This document shows, one piece after another, positions 8,108-18,646 of a DNA stretch of 64,000 nt. Numbering within the stretch: the stretch's first letter is position 1; every line of letters starts with the position of its first letter. The notes beneath the pieces are model-generated. The model ran no database searches. It saw only the letters and a list, made by a program, of their open reading frames with translations, and was not told the origin of the DNA. The translations under genes and the position numbers were made by a program. Origin of the DNA: Leptospira limi. GTDB lineage: Bacteria; Spirochaetota; Leptospiria; Leptospirales; Leptospiraceae. Location of the stretch: contig NZ_JAMQPV010000001.1 in the NCBI RefSeq assembly GCF_026151395.1, positions 2,420,501-2,484,500 of the forward strand, read 5' to 3'.

Positions 8108-9742
8108 TTATTTTAGTTTCCAGAAACTTAGACTGGATTTTGCAAGCGACCAGAAACTAAGTCCTGATAGTATATAAAATATTATGCTTGGTTCTTTCCA
8201 TAATTTTTCCGCATAATGCATTCCAAAATAGAAAAATAATGTACCTAAAATTCCAAAAGTGAGAATTTCTCTAAGTTTTAGTTCAGCCCATTTATGATCT
8301 TCCTTAGGCTGAAATTCACCTCGATTCCATTTGTAGAAAAAATCGTTTAGTTCTTTTGGTAAAGAAAACAAACTCGTAAGAAACTCTTCCCCTTCATCCC
8401 GCCAAAGTTTCTTAAAACTACTTCCTTTGAGTACGATCTGTGAAAATGGTTTTTCCGCATATTCAATCATGGAACGTGTTGGATCCAAATAGGAAAAATT
8501 TCCGAGCAGTAATGCTAAAACTCGATGTAAACTTAGGAAATTTGGTGGTAGTTTTAAGCTGGCTAACAATTGTTTTAAGCTAACTTGGATTTCTTTTAAA
8601 AAACGGAGATCATCACCTGGACGTAATGTATCTAAACTTAAATTTCTAAAATGGTTTGTATCAGCTAAAATTCGTTTTAGTTTTTCCAATGAATATTTAA
8701 CAATTTTGGTGAGTTCTTCTTTCGATAAGGATTCTGTGACGGCACCTAATTCATACATGGACTCGGCGACTAAATGGTAATCTTTCCGCATTGCTCCCAC
8801 TAAGATTCGCTCGAGGATTTGTGTTTCTTCTTCGGAGATTGACTGAACGGCACCAAAATCGATTAAGCACAATTCTCCCGTTTCCATAAAAATCAAGTTT
8901 CCTGGATGAGGATCTGCATGAAAAAAACGATACTCAAACACCATTAAGATATAAGCTTTGATTAATTTTTCCAGATTTGGATTCCGTTTGGAATAAAGAG
9001 GTTCACCTTCTAATTCAGTAATCTTTTTTCCTTCTATAAATTCTGTGACTAATGTATGCCGACCACAGAGTTCCTCAATGGGATTTGGAATGTAGAAATC
9101 TTTTTCTAAAGCAAACATTTGTTTGAGGATTTTTAAATTCTTTAATTCGGTTCTAAGATCCAATTCAGCATGAATCATGGATTGTAATTGGTCGATTACC
9201 TCTTTCCCTGATATTTTGATAACAAAACGATCAATGATCCATACAACTCTAGAAATCGTTTTTAGGTCCGACTTGGCTGTCTCTTCTATCCCTGGGTATA
9301 ATGTTTTAATTGCTACTTTTTTGTTTTGGTAAGTTCCGATATGGACTTGCGCTGTGGAGGCACTCGCATAAGATTCCTTGTCCAATGTTTCAAATAACTC
9401 CGACATTGATTTTCCAAAATCTAACTCCCAACGCTCATTGATTTCAATAAAGTCTCTTGGAGGGATTTTATCTTGAAGGTCTTGTAATTCCCAAAGGAAT
9501 TCTTCCGGCAAAATATGAAACAAGTTACTGACAAATTGACCAATTTTAATGTACACTCCACCTAATTGGAAGAATAAGTTTTTAGTTTCGATCCCTTTCT
9601 TTTTTAAAAACAAAATCCGTATTGTTTCATATTTCTCTTTTGAGGATATTTTTTTGAACCATTTCGTAAGATAAAGATACTGAAGGTATGTTTTGAAAAC
9701 AAATGAATATATAGATACTGATCGATTCTTGTTTGGTTTCAT
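8108..9742 (-). CDS. ABC1/AarF/UbiB-family atypical kinase
   Basis: A 544-residue member of the UbiB/ADCK family. The KxGQ motif is at IKIGQF near residue 68, the invariant lysine is in KVAIKTLYP, the catalytic-loop equivalent is HADPHPGNLIF, and the metal-binding motif is LIDFGAV. The last 60 residues form two membrane helices (ILTFGILGTLFFYFGMHYA and a second near the end), the family's usual membrane anchor. UbiB proteins support isoprenoid-quinone metabolism or lipid handling; in a menaquinone-using organism the role may be with menaquinone, but that is inference. The start lies 3 bp after the end of the oxidoreductase gene, so the two are probably co-transcribed. Confidence 0.87.
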   Translation of the reverse strand: MKPNKNRSVSIYSFVFKTYLQYLYLTKWFKKISSKEKYETIRILFLKKKGIETKNLFFQLGGVYIKIGQFVSNLFHILPEEFLWELQDLQDKIPPRDFIEINERWELDFGKSMSELFETLDKESYASASTAQVHIGTYQNKKVAIKTLYPGIEETAKSDLKTISRVVWIIDRFVIKISGKEVIDQLQSMIHAELDLRTELKNLKILKQMFALEKDFYIPNPIEELCGRHTLVTEFIEGKKITELEGEPLYSKRNPNLEKLIKAYILMVFEYRFFHADPHPGNLIFMETGELCLIDFGAVQSISEEETQILERILVGAMRKDYHLVAESMYELGAVTESLSKEELTKIVKYSLEKLKRILADTNHFRNLSLDTLRPGDDLRFLKEIQVSLKQLLASLKLPPNFLSLHRVLALLLGNFSYLDPTRSMIEYAEKPFSQIVLKGSSFKKLWRDEGEEFLTSLFSLPKELNDFFYKWNRGEFQPKEDHKWAELKLREILTFGILGTLFFYFGMHYAEKLWKEPSIIFYILSGLSFWSLAKSSLSFWKLK

Positions 9743-9745
9743 GAT

Positions 9746-10780
9746 TTAGTGCCTATATATAGATTCAATACTTTCTAAAATTTGGATATTTTCTGACAAT
9801 GTTCCTTCCATATGGTTTGATTCACCATGAATGACGGATTGGATTTCTTTATATATTCCCAAAAACGCATTTGAAGTTTCTGGCTTTGGAAACTGTTTTG
9901 GTTGGTATGATTGGAGGCTTTGGAATCCTTTATACAATTTAGAAGTTGCTGATTGGAAAAACTGAAAACCATCATTTGAACATATGATACGATGTGAACT
10001 TGTATGGATATCGATTTCAAATTGGAAATAATCTCTGCCTCCAGATACATCTAACACAATTTCAACATTTGGTTTCGACTCAAAACATGCATACGCCCTT
10101 GTTTCGACCATTCCTTTTTTTTGTCTTTCCATTTTCGCAAAAATGAGTTTTGGTTTTCCAACTAACCAATGGATAAGGTCCATCGCATGCGTTCCATCGT
10201 GGAGTAATGGCCCACCACCAAACTTTGAGAATGCGATTCCTGGATTTTTTGCTGACGTGAAAACGGAGGCCCGAATCGATTTTAATATTCCAAAATTGCC
10301 TTTTTTTAATTCATCCCTTACAAAACGATAACTTGGATGGTATCTCCTTTCATGGTTGATCCATACCCTTGCTTTTTTTGACTTTGCCAAAGTTGCAATC
10401 GATTTTGCTCCGTTTTTGGACATGGCGACTGGTTTTTCTATCAGGAGGTTTTTTATACCCAGTTGTAAACATTCCTTCGCATACAATTCATGGGTATGGC
10501 TCGGGGTTGCAATGATGGCTAAATCAATGGACAAAGAATTGTTTTGCTTGAGGGAACCTGGAAATTCTGTTTCTGACTTAGTTTTCCATTGGTTTTGGAA
10601 TTCGAAACAAACATCAGGACTCGTATCAAAACCAGACAGAAATTCAAATTGGCTTTTCCCCCAATCAGACATGAGTACACCCATATGAGTGCATGGTTTT
10701 TTTCGAAATGGGTCCTTTTCCAACTTGGATGCGATTCGACCAAGACCAATGAGAATCGTTTTGATTTTAGTTGGTTTCAT
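9746..10780 (-). CDS. Gfo/Idh/MocA-family oxidoreductase
   Basis: A 344-residue NAD(P)-dependent dehydrogenase. The N-terminal Rossmann motif is LIGLGRIASKL, followed by the ATPSHTH strand and the EKPVA motif that carries the family's conserved lysine. The second domain holds the substrate-site region (GGGPLLHDGTHAMDLIHWL) with the expected aspartate and histidine. Family members act on sugars, sugar nucleotides or inositols; the substrate cannot be read from this sequence. It is the first gene of a minus-strand unit running into the UbiB-family gene, and is divergent from murF with about 50 bp between the starts. Confidence 0.85.
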   Translation of the reverse strand: MKPTKIKTILIGLGRIASKLEKDPFRKKPCTHMGVLMSDWGKSQFEFLSGFDTSPDVCFEFQNQWKTKSETEFPGSLKQNNSLSIDLAIIATPSHTHELYAKECLQLGIKNLLIEKPVAMSKNGAKSIATLAKSKKARVWINHERRYHPSYRFVRDELKKGNFGILKSIRASVFTSAKNPGIAFSKFGGGPLLHDGTHAMDLIHWLVGKPKLIFAKMERQKKGMVETRAYACFESKPNVEIVLDVSGGRDYFQFEIDIHTSSHRIICSNDGFQFFQSATSKLYKGFQSLQSYQPKQFPKPETSNAFLGIYKEIQSVIHGESNHMEGTLSENIQILESIESIYRH

Positions 10781-10831
10781 GTAAGTTTTTCTTTAAAATC
10801 TTTCTTTCTTGGAGAATCTGGCTTAGAAGCT

Positions 10832-12211
10832 ATGATCGCACCATTTGAATATTCCCTGTCAACTATTCTTAGTTTGTTTTCGATGAAACCAGATTGGGAG
10901 AATCCAAAGAATCCAAAATTTCGATGGATTTCTACCTCATCTAGGGAAATCAAAAAGGACTCACTTTTTGTCCCCCTTCGAGCCGAACGTGATGGCCATC
11001 AATTCATTGCAGACGCTTTAAAAGCGGGAGCATCTGGATTCTTATGTGAGAAAAATCATCCCATTCTCAAATCACTATCCAAAGAAGACCAAAAAAAAGC
11101 AATTCTAGTCAAAGATACCTTGGTTGCACTAGGAAAACTTTCAAATTACCATAGAAATCGATTTAATCCGACCATCCTTGCCATCACTGGTTCCTCAGGT
11201 AAAACAACCACAAAAGATCTATTAGGTGCACTTTTCTCTTATTTGGATTCTAAATCGATTGTGATTACAGAAAAAAATTACAATAATGAAATTGGTGTTC
11301 CCTTTACACTCTTTCGAATCACAGAACTGACTAGAGTTGTTATCTGTGAAATGGGTATGAACCACCGAGGAGAAATTGAACGATTATCAAAAATTGCGGA
11401 ACCGACTCATGCTTTAATCACCAACATTGGTTCAGCCCATATTGAAAACTTAAAATCCAGAGAAAATATTGCAGAAGAAAAATCAGATATCATCTTAGGG
11501 TTACGGGATTCGGGTGTACTCTTTGTACCAGATGATTTGGATTTTTTAGATCGTATCAAACAAAAGTCAAAAAAACTAAATGCAAAGTTGATTGTTTGGA
11601 AACACACAAAAAATCCGGAACTAAAAATCAAATCCATTGAAAAGAATGGATTCCATTTACAATGGAAAAATGAATCCATCCATTGGAAAATTCCTGGTTC
11701 CAAACTTCTCAGTAATGTACGTGGGATGATCGCTGTTGGTTCTTATTTTGGAATCTCAGATTTTCAAATGAAACGGGCGATCCAAACTTATAAAAGTCCC
11801 AACAAACGACTGAACATCAAAAAAGGGTATTATACCATCATCGATGACAGTTATAATGCAAATCCAGAGTCTGTTCTATCAAGTATAGATGCAAGTGTGC
11901 AGTATGCCCAAGGAAAGGAAATTGTTTGGGTTTTGGGGACGATGAAGGAACTTGGAAAGTTCTCTAAATATTACCATGAAAAAGTTGGTAAAGAATTGGA
12001 AAAAATCAGGAAAGGAACCTTGCTGACATTAGGTGAAGATACAATTCCAATGGTAAAACAATGTTCTCGTGGAAGATATTTTCAAGATAAACAAGGGATC
12101 ATTTCTTTTATCAAAAATGAGGTTCCGAAAGGTGCAGTGATTTTAATCAAAGGATCTAGGTCCATGAAAATGGAAGAAATTACCGCAGAACTTGAATCAT
12201 TTAAGGGTTGA
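10832..12211 (+). CDS. murF: UDP-MurNAc-tripeptide-D-Ala-D-Ala ligase
   Basis: A 459-residue Mur ligase that adds the D-Ala-D-Ala dipeptide to the UDP-MurNAc-tripeptide in the cytoplasm. The ATP-binding loop is ITGSSGKTTTKD at about 125-136. Further family motifs are EKNYNNEIGVP, EMGMNHRGEI and TNIGSAHIEN, followed by the C-terminal domain motif IDDSYNANP. The start at 10832 (MIAPFEYS) is chosen because the reading frame upstream overlaps the divergent oxidoreductase gene. It is followed by purE after 30 bp and purK, so it is physically separated from the main mur cluster, which converges on it from the other side. Confidence 0.93.
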   Translation: MIAPFEYSLSTILSLFSMKPDWENPKNPKFRWISTSSREIKKDSLFVPLRAERDGHQFIADALKAGASGFLCEKNHPILKSLSKEDQKKAILVKDTLVALGKLSNYHRNRFNPTILAITGSSGKTTTKDLLGALFSYLDSKSIVITEKNYNNEIGVPFTLFRITELTRVVICEMGMNHRGEIERLSKIAEPTHALITNIGSAHIENLKSRENIAEEKSDIILGLRDSGVLFVPDDLDFLDRIKQKSKKLNAKLIVWKHTKNPELKIKSIEKNGFHLQWKNESIHWKIPGSKLLSNVRGMIAVGSYFGISDFQMKRAIQTYKSPNKRLNIKKGYYTIIDDSYNANPESVLSSIDASVQYAQGKEIVWVLGTMKELGKFSKYYHEKVGKELEKIRKGTLLTLGEDTIPMVKQCSRGRYFQDKQGIISFIKNEVPKGAVILIKGSRSMKMEEITAELESFKG

Positions 12212-12241
12212 TTGCGAAATAGGTTTTTTTAGATTCAACGT

Positions 12242-12739
12242 ATGACAAACCTTGTGCCAAAAGTTGCAGTGATAATGGGATCCTATTCTGATTGGGATAC
12301 CATGAAGGAAACTTGTGAAATCCTCACTGAATTTGGTATTCCATTTGAGAAGGAAATTGTTTCTGCTCACCGTTCTCCAGAAAGAATGTTTGAATTTGCG
12401 AAAAATGCAAAGGCAAATGGATTTGGAGTCATCATTGCAGGAGCTGGAGGTGCAGCTCACCTTCCAGGAATGACTGCTTCACTCACCACCTTACCTGTAT
12501 TAGGTGTGCCGATTTTATCAAAAGCCTTAAATGGAATGGATAGTTTACTTTCCATTGTTCAAATGCCAAAAGGAGTTCCAGTGGGAACACTCGCCATTGG
12601 AACCAGTGGTGCAGCAAATGCAGGTTTACTTGCTGTCCGTATCCTTTCTCTACTCGATCCGAAACTTTCTAAAAAACTTGAAGAATATGCAAATACAAAT
12701 CGGATCTCTGCACTTTCAAAAAATGACCAACTGCTTTAG
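12242..12739 (+). CDS. purE: N5-carboxyaminoimidazole ribonucleotide mutase
   Basis: A 165-residue class I PurE, which converts N5-CAIR to CAIR in purine synthesis. The N-terminal motif is [14 protein letters not shown], with Tyr where Asp is common. SAHRSPERM supplies the catalytic histidine, and the glycine-rich [11 protein letters not shown] and PVLGVPI segments are complete. Length and motif order are typical. The presence of purK 9 bp downstream confirms the two-step PurK-PurE bacterial route rather than a class II AIR carboxylase. It lies directly behind murF on the same strand. Confidence 0.95.
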   Translation: MTNLVPKVAVIMGSYSDWDTMKETCEILTEFGIPFEKEIVSAHRSPERMFEFAKNAKANGFGVIIAGAGGAAHLPGMTASLTTLPVLGVPILSKALNGMDSLLSIVQMPKGVPVGTLAIGTSGAANAGLLAVRILSLLDPKLSKKLEEYANTNRISALSKNDQLL

Positions 12740-12748
12740 GAAATAAAA

Positions 12749-13846
12749 ATGAAAATTGGTGTGCTGGGTTCGGGCCAGTTAGGGCAAATGATGTGTTTGG
12801 AAACAATTCCTTTGGGTCATGAGTTTTATTGTTATTCACCTGATCTAAACTCTCCTTCGAAAAAAGTTGGTGCACGGGAGACTGTTGCTTCTTACGAATC
12901 ATCTGATCACTTAAAAAAATTTTTGAAAACAATTGATGTATTAAGTTTTGAATTTGAAAATATTCCAAAAACAACTCTGGAATTTCTAAAACAACAAAAA
13001 GATACTCCTGTTTATCCGCCAGCCCAAGCTCTCATCATTGCACAAGATCGTTTTTTAGAAAAATCGCATTTCAGAAAACTTGGATTTCATACCGCTGAAT
13101 TTTTTCATTTAACGAAAGACAGTTCTAAATTTGACGTATCATTTCCTTTTCCATGGATCATCAAAACTTTGCGTTTTGGTTATGATGGCAAAGGACAAGT
13201 GAAAATCCAAAACCTAACTGATTACAAAGGTTTTTTAGAGAAGGCCTTCCAAAACGAAGATTCCGAATACTTGATTGAAGAAGTCATTCCGTTTCAAAAG
13301 GAAATCAGCATCATCTTAACTCGTTTTCAAAATGGAGACATTGTTTGTTATGGTGCCGTTGAAAATGAACACAAACATCATATTTTAGATCTATCAATTT
13401 TTCCTGCAAGGATCCCCGTTGCTCTCAATTTAGAATCGATCGAACTTGCTTCAAAACTTGCGGAATCATTACAGTATGTAGGAACGATGGGTGTTGAATT
13501 TTTTGTAAAGGACAATTTATTGTATTTAAATGAATTTGCTCCTCGGCCACATAACACTGGTCACTATACACAAGATTGCCAAAGTTTTTCTCAATTTTAC
13601 TTGCATGTGCAGGCAATTTCAGGAAACACTCCACCAACAGATGTGAGACCAAAACCCACTTTAATGAAAAACATATTGGGTAACCAGTATGAAGAAAGTT
13701 TGGAAATCACAAAGGAACTCTTAAAAGACGATCGATACCGTTTGCACTTGTATGGAAAAGAAGAAGCAAAACCAGGAAGGAAAATGGGTCATATGAATTT
13801 TAAGGGAACACTGGAAGAAGTAAATCCCCTATTCCATGAGTTATAA
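12749..13846 (+). CDS. purK: 5-(carboxyamino)imidazole ribonucleotide synthase
   Basis: A 365-residue ATP-grasp enzyme that carboxylates AIR to N5-CAIR using ATP and bicarbonate, the step before PurE. It opens with IGVLGSGQLGQMM, the PurK nucleotide-fold signature. It continues with ATP-grasp segments including WIIKTLRFGYDGKGQ and EFAPRPHNTGHYT near residues 265-280. Length is normal. Its ATG is 9 bp after the purE stop, with a short purine-rich sequence (AGGAAA) as ribosome-binding site. It converges on murC with a 10-bp gap and no visible terminator. Confidence 0.95.
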   Translation: MKIGVLGSGQLGQMMCLETIPLGHEFYCYSPDLNSPSKKVGARETVASYESSDHLKKFLKTIDVLSFEFENIPKTTLEFLKQQKDTPVYPPAQALIIAQDRFLEKSHFRKLGFHTAEFFHLTKDSSKFDVSFPFPWIIKTLRFGYDGKGQVKIQNLTDYKGFLEKAFQNEDSEYLIEEVIPFQKEISIILTRFQNGDIVCYGAVENEHKHHILDLSIFPARIPVALNLESIELASKLAESLQYVGTMGVEFFVKDNLLYLNEFAPRPHNTGHYTQDCQSFSQFYLHVQAISGNTPPTDVRPKPTLMKNILGNQYEESLEITKELLKDDRYRLHLYGKEEAKPGRKMGHMNFKGTLEEVNPLFHEL

Positions 13847-13856
13847 TCAAAAATTC

Positions 13857-15278
13857 CTATTTTTGTCCATTTAATAACTGAATTCCCCAATCTCTAACGT
13901 TTCCTGCTCCCAAACAGAGAAGTAAATCACCTTTATTCAATTTAGATTGGATTTCCATTAAATCTTCTCCTATGAAACCAGGCAAAAGAACTGTTTTTGT
14001 TTTGTCTAAAAACGGTAAAAAACTCATCGAAGAAATCCCTTCAATTGGAGTTTCACCAGCAGAATAAATGGGAAGTAGATACAAAAAATCTGCTCCCATT
14101 AATGATTCAGCTAGATCATTTAACAATAATTTGGTTCTAGTGTAACGATGTGGCTGGAATACAACATGAAGTTTCCCGTTTGCCTTATTTTTTTCTTTTA
14201 GTGATTGGATCACCATTCGGATTTCTGTTGGATGATGCCCATAATCATCGATGACAGTGACACCATTCCAAAATCCTAGAATTTCTTGCCTTCGTTTCAC
14301 TCCAATATATCGAGAAAGGATTTCAATCGACTTTAAAGGAGTAATTCCTAATTTTAAAGCACAAGTGAGAGCGACAAGTCCATTCGTTAAATAATGGATA
14401 CCTGGATAAGGTAAAGTAAGTGAATATTTTTCATTTTCGAAACCAAAGTACAAACAATCGGAAGAGATTTCATATTCAATCACAGTGATTTGCGATGGGT
14501 AGTTAGATACAAAATATTGAAACCATTCTTCGGAAGTTTGTTCTTTTGTCAAAAGGAGACTCAGGTGAAATTCTTTATCAAAAACAATCCTTTTAAAATT
14601 GGATTTTAAGACGGATGTGATACCTGGGTCACTTGCAAACAGAACAACTTCTCCTGGAACATCAAATCCCATATATGTTAGGAATGCTTGTTCCAGTTTT
14701 TCTCGGGTGTGATAGTAATCCAAATGATCATTATCGATATTCGTAAGCAGACGAAAATTGGCTTTGTGTTTTAAGAATGTACCATCTGATTCATCTGATT
14801 CATAAACTGCGTATTTACCTGTTCCAATTTTACCTCCTCTTTTTTGTAGCAAACTAGTATCACCACCAATCATGATTGTTGGATTTAGACCCATTTCTGT
14901 TAAAATTTGAGATACCATCGTTGTTGTAGAAGTTTTACCATGACTACCAGCGACGGAAATGGATTTTTGATTGGAAACAAGTAAGTGCATAAATTCAGAT
15001 CGATGTTTCAAAGGAATGTTCTGTTCTTTGATACGATTGAATACTTCTTTGTGTTTGTCATTGATGGCAGAACTATAGACAACCATCCGAATTCCATTCA
15101 ATGGAATTTCTTCAATGGAATGGTACAAAACCACCCCGCGTTCTTTTAAATAATCAGTACTATCAGAATTTTTTTGATCGTATCCAATGACTGGGATTTC
15201 TAAATCGAGTGCCATATGAGCTAAACTCGACATTCCACTACCACCAATTCCTAAAAATAAGATAGGTCCTTTTATCAT
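13857..15278 (-). CDS. murC: UDP-N-acetylmuramate-L-alanine ligase
   Basis: A 473-residue Mur ligase that attaches L-alanine to UDP-MurNAc. It begins with the Rossmann-like FLGIGGSGMSSLAHMAL, then the ATP loop VAGSHGKTSTTTM near 112-124 and the central DNDHLDYY motif. The C-terminal domain contains VIDDYGHHPTEI and FQPHRYTRT, both diagnostic for MurC. It is the last gene of the minus-strand wall cluster, 9 bp after murG, and converges on purK. Confidence 0.95.
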   Translation of the reverse strand: MIKGPILFLGIGGSGMSSLAHMALDLEIPVIGYDQKNSDSTDYLKERGVVLYHSIEEIPLNGIRMVVYSSAINDKHKEVFNRIKEQNIPLKHRSEFMHLLVSNQKSISVAGSHGKTSTTTMVSQILTEMGLNPTIMIGGDTSLLQKRGGKIGTGKYAVYESDESDGTFLKHKANFRLLTNIDNDHLDYYHTREKLEQAFLTYMGFDVPGEVVLFASDPGITSVLKSNFKRIVFDKEFHLSLLLTKEQTSEEWFQYFVSNYPSQITVIEYEISSDCLYFGFENEKYSLTLPYPGIHYLTNGLVALTCALKLGITPLKSIEILSRYIGVKRRQEILGFWNGVTVIDDYGHHPTEIRMVIQSLKEKNKANGKLHVVFQPHRYTRTKLLLNDLAESLMGADFLYLLPIYSAGETPIEGISSMSFLPFLDKTKTVLLPGFIGEDLMEIQSKLNKGDLLLCLGAGNVRDWGIQLLNGQK

Positions 15279-15287
15279 TTGCCAGGC

Positions 15288-16373
15288 CTACTTAGTTTCC
15301 GAAAAAAAATACGAAACAGTTTGGTAAGCCGCATTCACGTTGGAAAGTGCCAAACTGACATGACCCATTTCTCGTAACACTTCTGAATGATCCTTCCAGG
15401 ATAATAGAAATTTTACCAATTGTGTTGGATCATCACTCGTTGAATGAATGGTGACTGCTGCACCTTCTTTCTCAAGATAATTGGCATTTGCTTTTTGGTG
15501 GTTATCAGCCGCAAAAGGATATGGGATTAAAATCATAGGCAAACCAAAAACCAAACACTCGGCAACAACACCGGCACCTGACCTTGCAACAACCAAATTT
15601 GCCCACTCATAATTTGGTTTCATGTCATTGGCATACGAAATAATCTCTGTGTCATCATTTGCTTTTTTCTTTGTTTCGTCATAAAGGTTTGTTCCAGTTA
15701 ACAAACGAAATTTATACTTACTAGCAATTTCAGTATTTTCCATCGCCTTAAGGATCATTTGGTTAAGTTGTCTAGCACCTTGTGATCCACCTAACACGAG
15801 AACATTGATTGTGTTTTTTTTGCCTTCATGTAAGTTTTCATTTTGACGGATGTTTAGATGTTCTGGAACAACTCGTTTTCGAATCGGATTTCCAATGATT
15901 TTCCCTGGGATATTAAATTCTTCTACGATTGGAAAACTAAAGGCAATTTTTTTGGCAAATTTTGCAAATACACGAGTGATTTTTCCGGGAACACAATTTT
16001 GCTCACAAAGATACAAAGGTTTTCTAAAAAGGATGGCATATAGAATCGCTGGTAAACTGGAATACCCACCCATACCGATGACTGCATTTATCTGTAACCT
16101 TCTGAATACAAAGGTGGTTTTGATAAAGGGTATAATGAATAAAATTGGATAAACAATTGTTTTGATTCCACCCAATTGGGGGATATTATGCCAAATTACT
16201 TCACAAGGGGGATTTAGAAGGTCTGGATTGTTTTGGTTTCGGACAAGTGAATGGATGTAAACAGATTCAAAACCAATCACATTTATTTTTTCACTTAGTA
16301 TCTCCGCGAGTGCTACTCCAGGTGAGATATGCCCACCGGTTCCACCTGCTGCAATCAATATCGATCCATTCAT
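15288..16373 (-). CDS. murG: Lipid II-forming GlcNAc transferase
   Basis: A 361-residue GT28 glycosyltransferase that adds GlcNAc to lipid I on the inner face of the cytoplasmic membrane. The N-terminal glycine-rich loop is LIAAGGTGGHISPGVAL. The second glycine loop is VLGGSQGARQLN near 195, and the C-terminal donor-site segment ARSGAGVVAECLVFGLPMI is followed by PYPFAADNHQ. All are standard MurG motifs. The start overlaps the ftsW stop by 4 bp (ATGA), so the two are translationally coupled. Confidence 0.95.
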   Translation of the reverse strand: MNGSILIAAGGTGGHISPGVALAEILSEKINVIGFESVYIHSLVRNQNNPDLLNPPCEVIWHNIPQLGGIKTIVYPILFIIPFIKTTFVFRRLQINAVIGMGGYSSLPAILYAILFRKPLYLCEQNCVPGKITRVFAKFAKKIAFSFPIVEEFNIPGKIIGNPIRKRVVPEHLNIRQNENLHEGKKNTINVLVLGGSQGARQLNQMILKAMENTEIASKYKFRLLTGTNLYDETKKKANDDTEIISYANDMKPNYEWANLVVARSGAGVVAECLVFGLPMILIPYPFAADNHQKANANYLEKEGAAVTIHSTSDDPTQLVKFLLSWKDHSEVLREMGHVSLALSNVNAAYQTVSYFFSETK

Positions 16374-17518
16374 ACGACCAAATTCTCTTTACACGTAATG
16401 TTGGCAAGAATTCCGAAGAGGATAAAAATTGTAAGTAAGGAAGAACCACCATAACTTAAGAAAGGAAGAGAAATTCCCGTCACAGGAACAATTCCAGTGA
16501 TCACAAATAAATTTAAAATGGTTTGGAATCCAAATAAAATGAGAATGCCTGCACCTAAGAAATAGCCCAATTTATCTTTGGTCTTTTGTAAGAGTAAAAA
16601 AACTCGAACCGTCAAAAACAAAACAACGAATAGGAAAAAACAAAATCCAACAAAACCAAAATCTTCCACATAAGAAGACAATACAAAATCTGTATGACTG
16701 TATGCTAAATACCGATGAGCATACCCTGTACCAATCGCTTTTCCGCTGGTTCCACCATCAAAAAATGCACGAAAACTGGTGACCAATTGGTGCCCTTCAT
16801 CAAACCGAAATTTATAAGGATCGAGCCATATCTCGAGTCGTTTTTTACGATAACCCACTTGTGTTACAAGTACAACTAAAAGTGGAATCACTGATGCACC
16901 TAAAATAAACAAACGTTTCATTGGGAAACCAGCTAACAATACAAAGAAAAAAAGAACAAGTAACAGCTCAACTGTCGTACCAAATGCAGGTTCAATGACT
17001 ATTAGGAGTAAAGTTAAAAAGATAACAACCAAGGAAGTGATCTTTTTTTGATCCCATTTGATTTTTTTAAAATCAAAATTGTAAAAGAAATAAGATGCAA
17101 ACAGTAAAATACTAATCTTCGCAAATTCAGAAGGTTGGATTTGGAATCCGGCGATTTGTATCCAACGGTTAAAACTACGTCCATAACTGGTTCCTACAGA
17201 CTTACCCAATCCAGGTATGAAAACGGCTACCAGCAATAGTAAACTAATTAGAGAAAAAACAAAAGACCACTTAACTAAAAACTGGTATGGAATTTGGCAG
17301 AAAATTAGAAATAAGAATAATCCTACTGCACCCCATAACAATTGTTTTCTTAAGTAATAATAGGAATCAGAAAACTCTCTTTCGGCTGGAATCACAGAAG
17401 CACTGAACATCACAATGATTCCCATTCCAAATAGTAAAAACATGAAAAATAACATTGGCCCATCAAAACGAGACGAACCAAATCGCAATAAATTTCGTAT
17501 GGAACGAAATATTTCCAT
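16370..17518 (-). CDS. ftsW: SEDS-family peptidoglycan polymerase
   Basis: A 382-residue SEDS-family protein with about ten membrane helices, the lipid II glycosyltransferase of the division septum. The start is set at 17518 ([13 protein letters not shown]) because this ATG overlaps the mraY stop as TAATG; a longer frame upstream runs inside mraY. Recognisable parts are GRSFNRWIQIAGFQIQPSEFAK near residue 105 and the C-terminal GISLPFLSYGGSS, the SEDS signature. Its neighbours favour FtsW over RodA. No partner class B transpeptidase (ftsI) is encoded in this cluster, so that partner must be elsewhere. Confidence 0.92.
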   Translation of the reverse strand: MEIFRSIRNLLRFGSSRFDGPMLFFMFLLFGMGIIVMFSASVIPAEREFSDSYYYLRKQLLWGAVGLFLFLIFCQIPYQFLVKWSFVFSLISLLLLVAVFIPGLGKSVGTSYGRSFNRWIQIAGFQIQPSEFAKISILLFASYFFYNFDFKKIKWDQKKITSLVVIFLTLLLIVIEPAFGTTVELLLVLFFFVLLAGFPMKRLFILGASVIPLLVVLVTQVGYRKKRLEIWLDPYKFRFDEGHQLVTSFRAFFDGGTSGKAIGTGYAHRYLAYSHTDFVLSSYVEDFGFVGFCFFLFVVLFLTVRVFLLLQKTKDKLGYFLGAGILILFGFQTILNLFVITGIVPVTGISLPFLSYGGSSLLTIFILFGILANITCKENLVV

Positions 17519-18630
17519 TATTGAATTTTTAAAGTTGAGAGTGTGATGATGGCAAGAATGATCCCAATGATCCAAAATCGGATGACCACTTTCTCTTCTG
17601 ACCAACCGGAGAGTTCAAAATGATGGTGGAGAGGAGCCATTTTAAAAATTCGTTTTCCAGTTAACTTAAATGATCCTACTTGTAGAATCACACTGACCGC
17701 TTCAGCCACAAAAATTCCGCCAAGGATCACAAGTAAAATTTCCTTCTTTAACATAATGGCCACAAGACCGAGGGTTGAACCTAAAAACAAAGATCCTGTA
17801 TCACCCATAAACACCTGTGCGGGATGGCAATTGAACCATAAAAAACCAAGTAAAGCACCTGAGAGTCCAGCAAGGAAAACAGAGTATTCGTGAGAACCTG
17901 GTAAATAAGGTATGTGCAAATAATTGGCAGCAGAAGGAGTGCCTGATACGTACGAAATCAAGGCAAAAGTGGCAGTTGAAATGACAACTGTTCCAGAAGC
18001 CAATCCATCTAAACCATCTGTCAAATTTACCGCATGAGAACTACCAATTAACACCAGTATTGCGAAAGGAACAGCTAAAAGACCCAAATTCCATACTGGA
18101 CCCTTAACAAAAGGTAAAAATATATCAGTGATTGTGAAAATGATTCCTCTTTGTGGGTTTGTATTCGATTTACCAGTATAATAAAAGTATAAAGTAGTGA
18201 TTGTAACTGCAAAAAGGATAGTCACAACAAATTTGGTTCTTGCTCTCATCCCACCTTTGATTTTTTTTACAGACTTCATATAATCATCTGTAAACCCAAG
18301 TCCAGCAAATAGTATGGCAGAGATTAAAAGTAAAATAACGTTTAAATTGGACAAATTTCCCCATAACAATGTTGAGATGGTTAATGATAATATCATAATC
18401 AATCCACCCATTGTAGGTGTTCCTGATTTGGTTGCATGGGACTGCGGCCCATCATTTCTCACGGACTCACGAAATTTTAAGGACAATAAAAAAGAAATGA
18501 GTGATTTTCCAAAGATAAAAGTGATAAACATAGACGTAAGCCCAGCCATCATTGCTCGCAGAGTTACATAACTAAAAACTCTTAAAAAACCATAATCATT
18601 GCCAAATGTTTCGTAAATCCATTGGAACAT
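17518..18630 (-). CDS. mraY: Phospho-MurNAc-pentapeptide translocase
   Basis: A 370-residue polytopic membrane enzyme that moves phospho-MurNAc-pentapeptide to undecaprenyl phosphate to form lipid I. Diagnostic motifs are GTPTMGGL near 75, FTDDYMKS (the aspartate-rich metal site), [10 protein letters not shown] near 205, [16 protein letters not shown] near 260 and the histidine-rich APLHHHFEL near 330. Roughly ten helices are visible, as expected. It follows murE by 16 bp, and its stop overlaps the ftsW start. Confidence 0.95.
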   Translation of the reverse strand: MFQWIYETFGNDYGFLRVFSYVTLRAMMAGLTSMFITFIFGKSLISFLLSLKFRESVRNDGPQSHATKSGTPTMGGLIMILSLTISTLLWGNLSNLNVILLLISAILFAGLGFTDDYMKSVKKIKGGMRARTKFVVTILFAVTITTLYFYYTGKSNTNPQRGIIFTITDIFLPFVKGPVWNLGLLAVPFAILVLIGSSHAVNLTDGLDGLASGTVVISTATFALISYVSGTPSAANYLHIPYLPGSHEYSVFLAGLSGALLGFLWFNCHPAQVFMGDTGSLFLGSTLGLVAIMLKKEILLVILGGIFVAEAVSVILQVGSFKLTGKRIFKMAPLHHHFELSGWSEEKVVIRFWIIGIILAIITLSTLKIQ

Positions 18631-18646
18631 ACTCTTTCCTCTATCG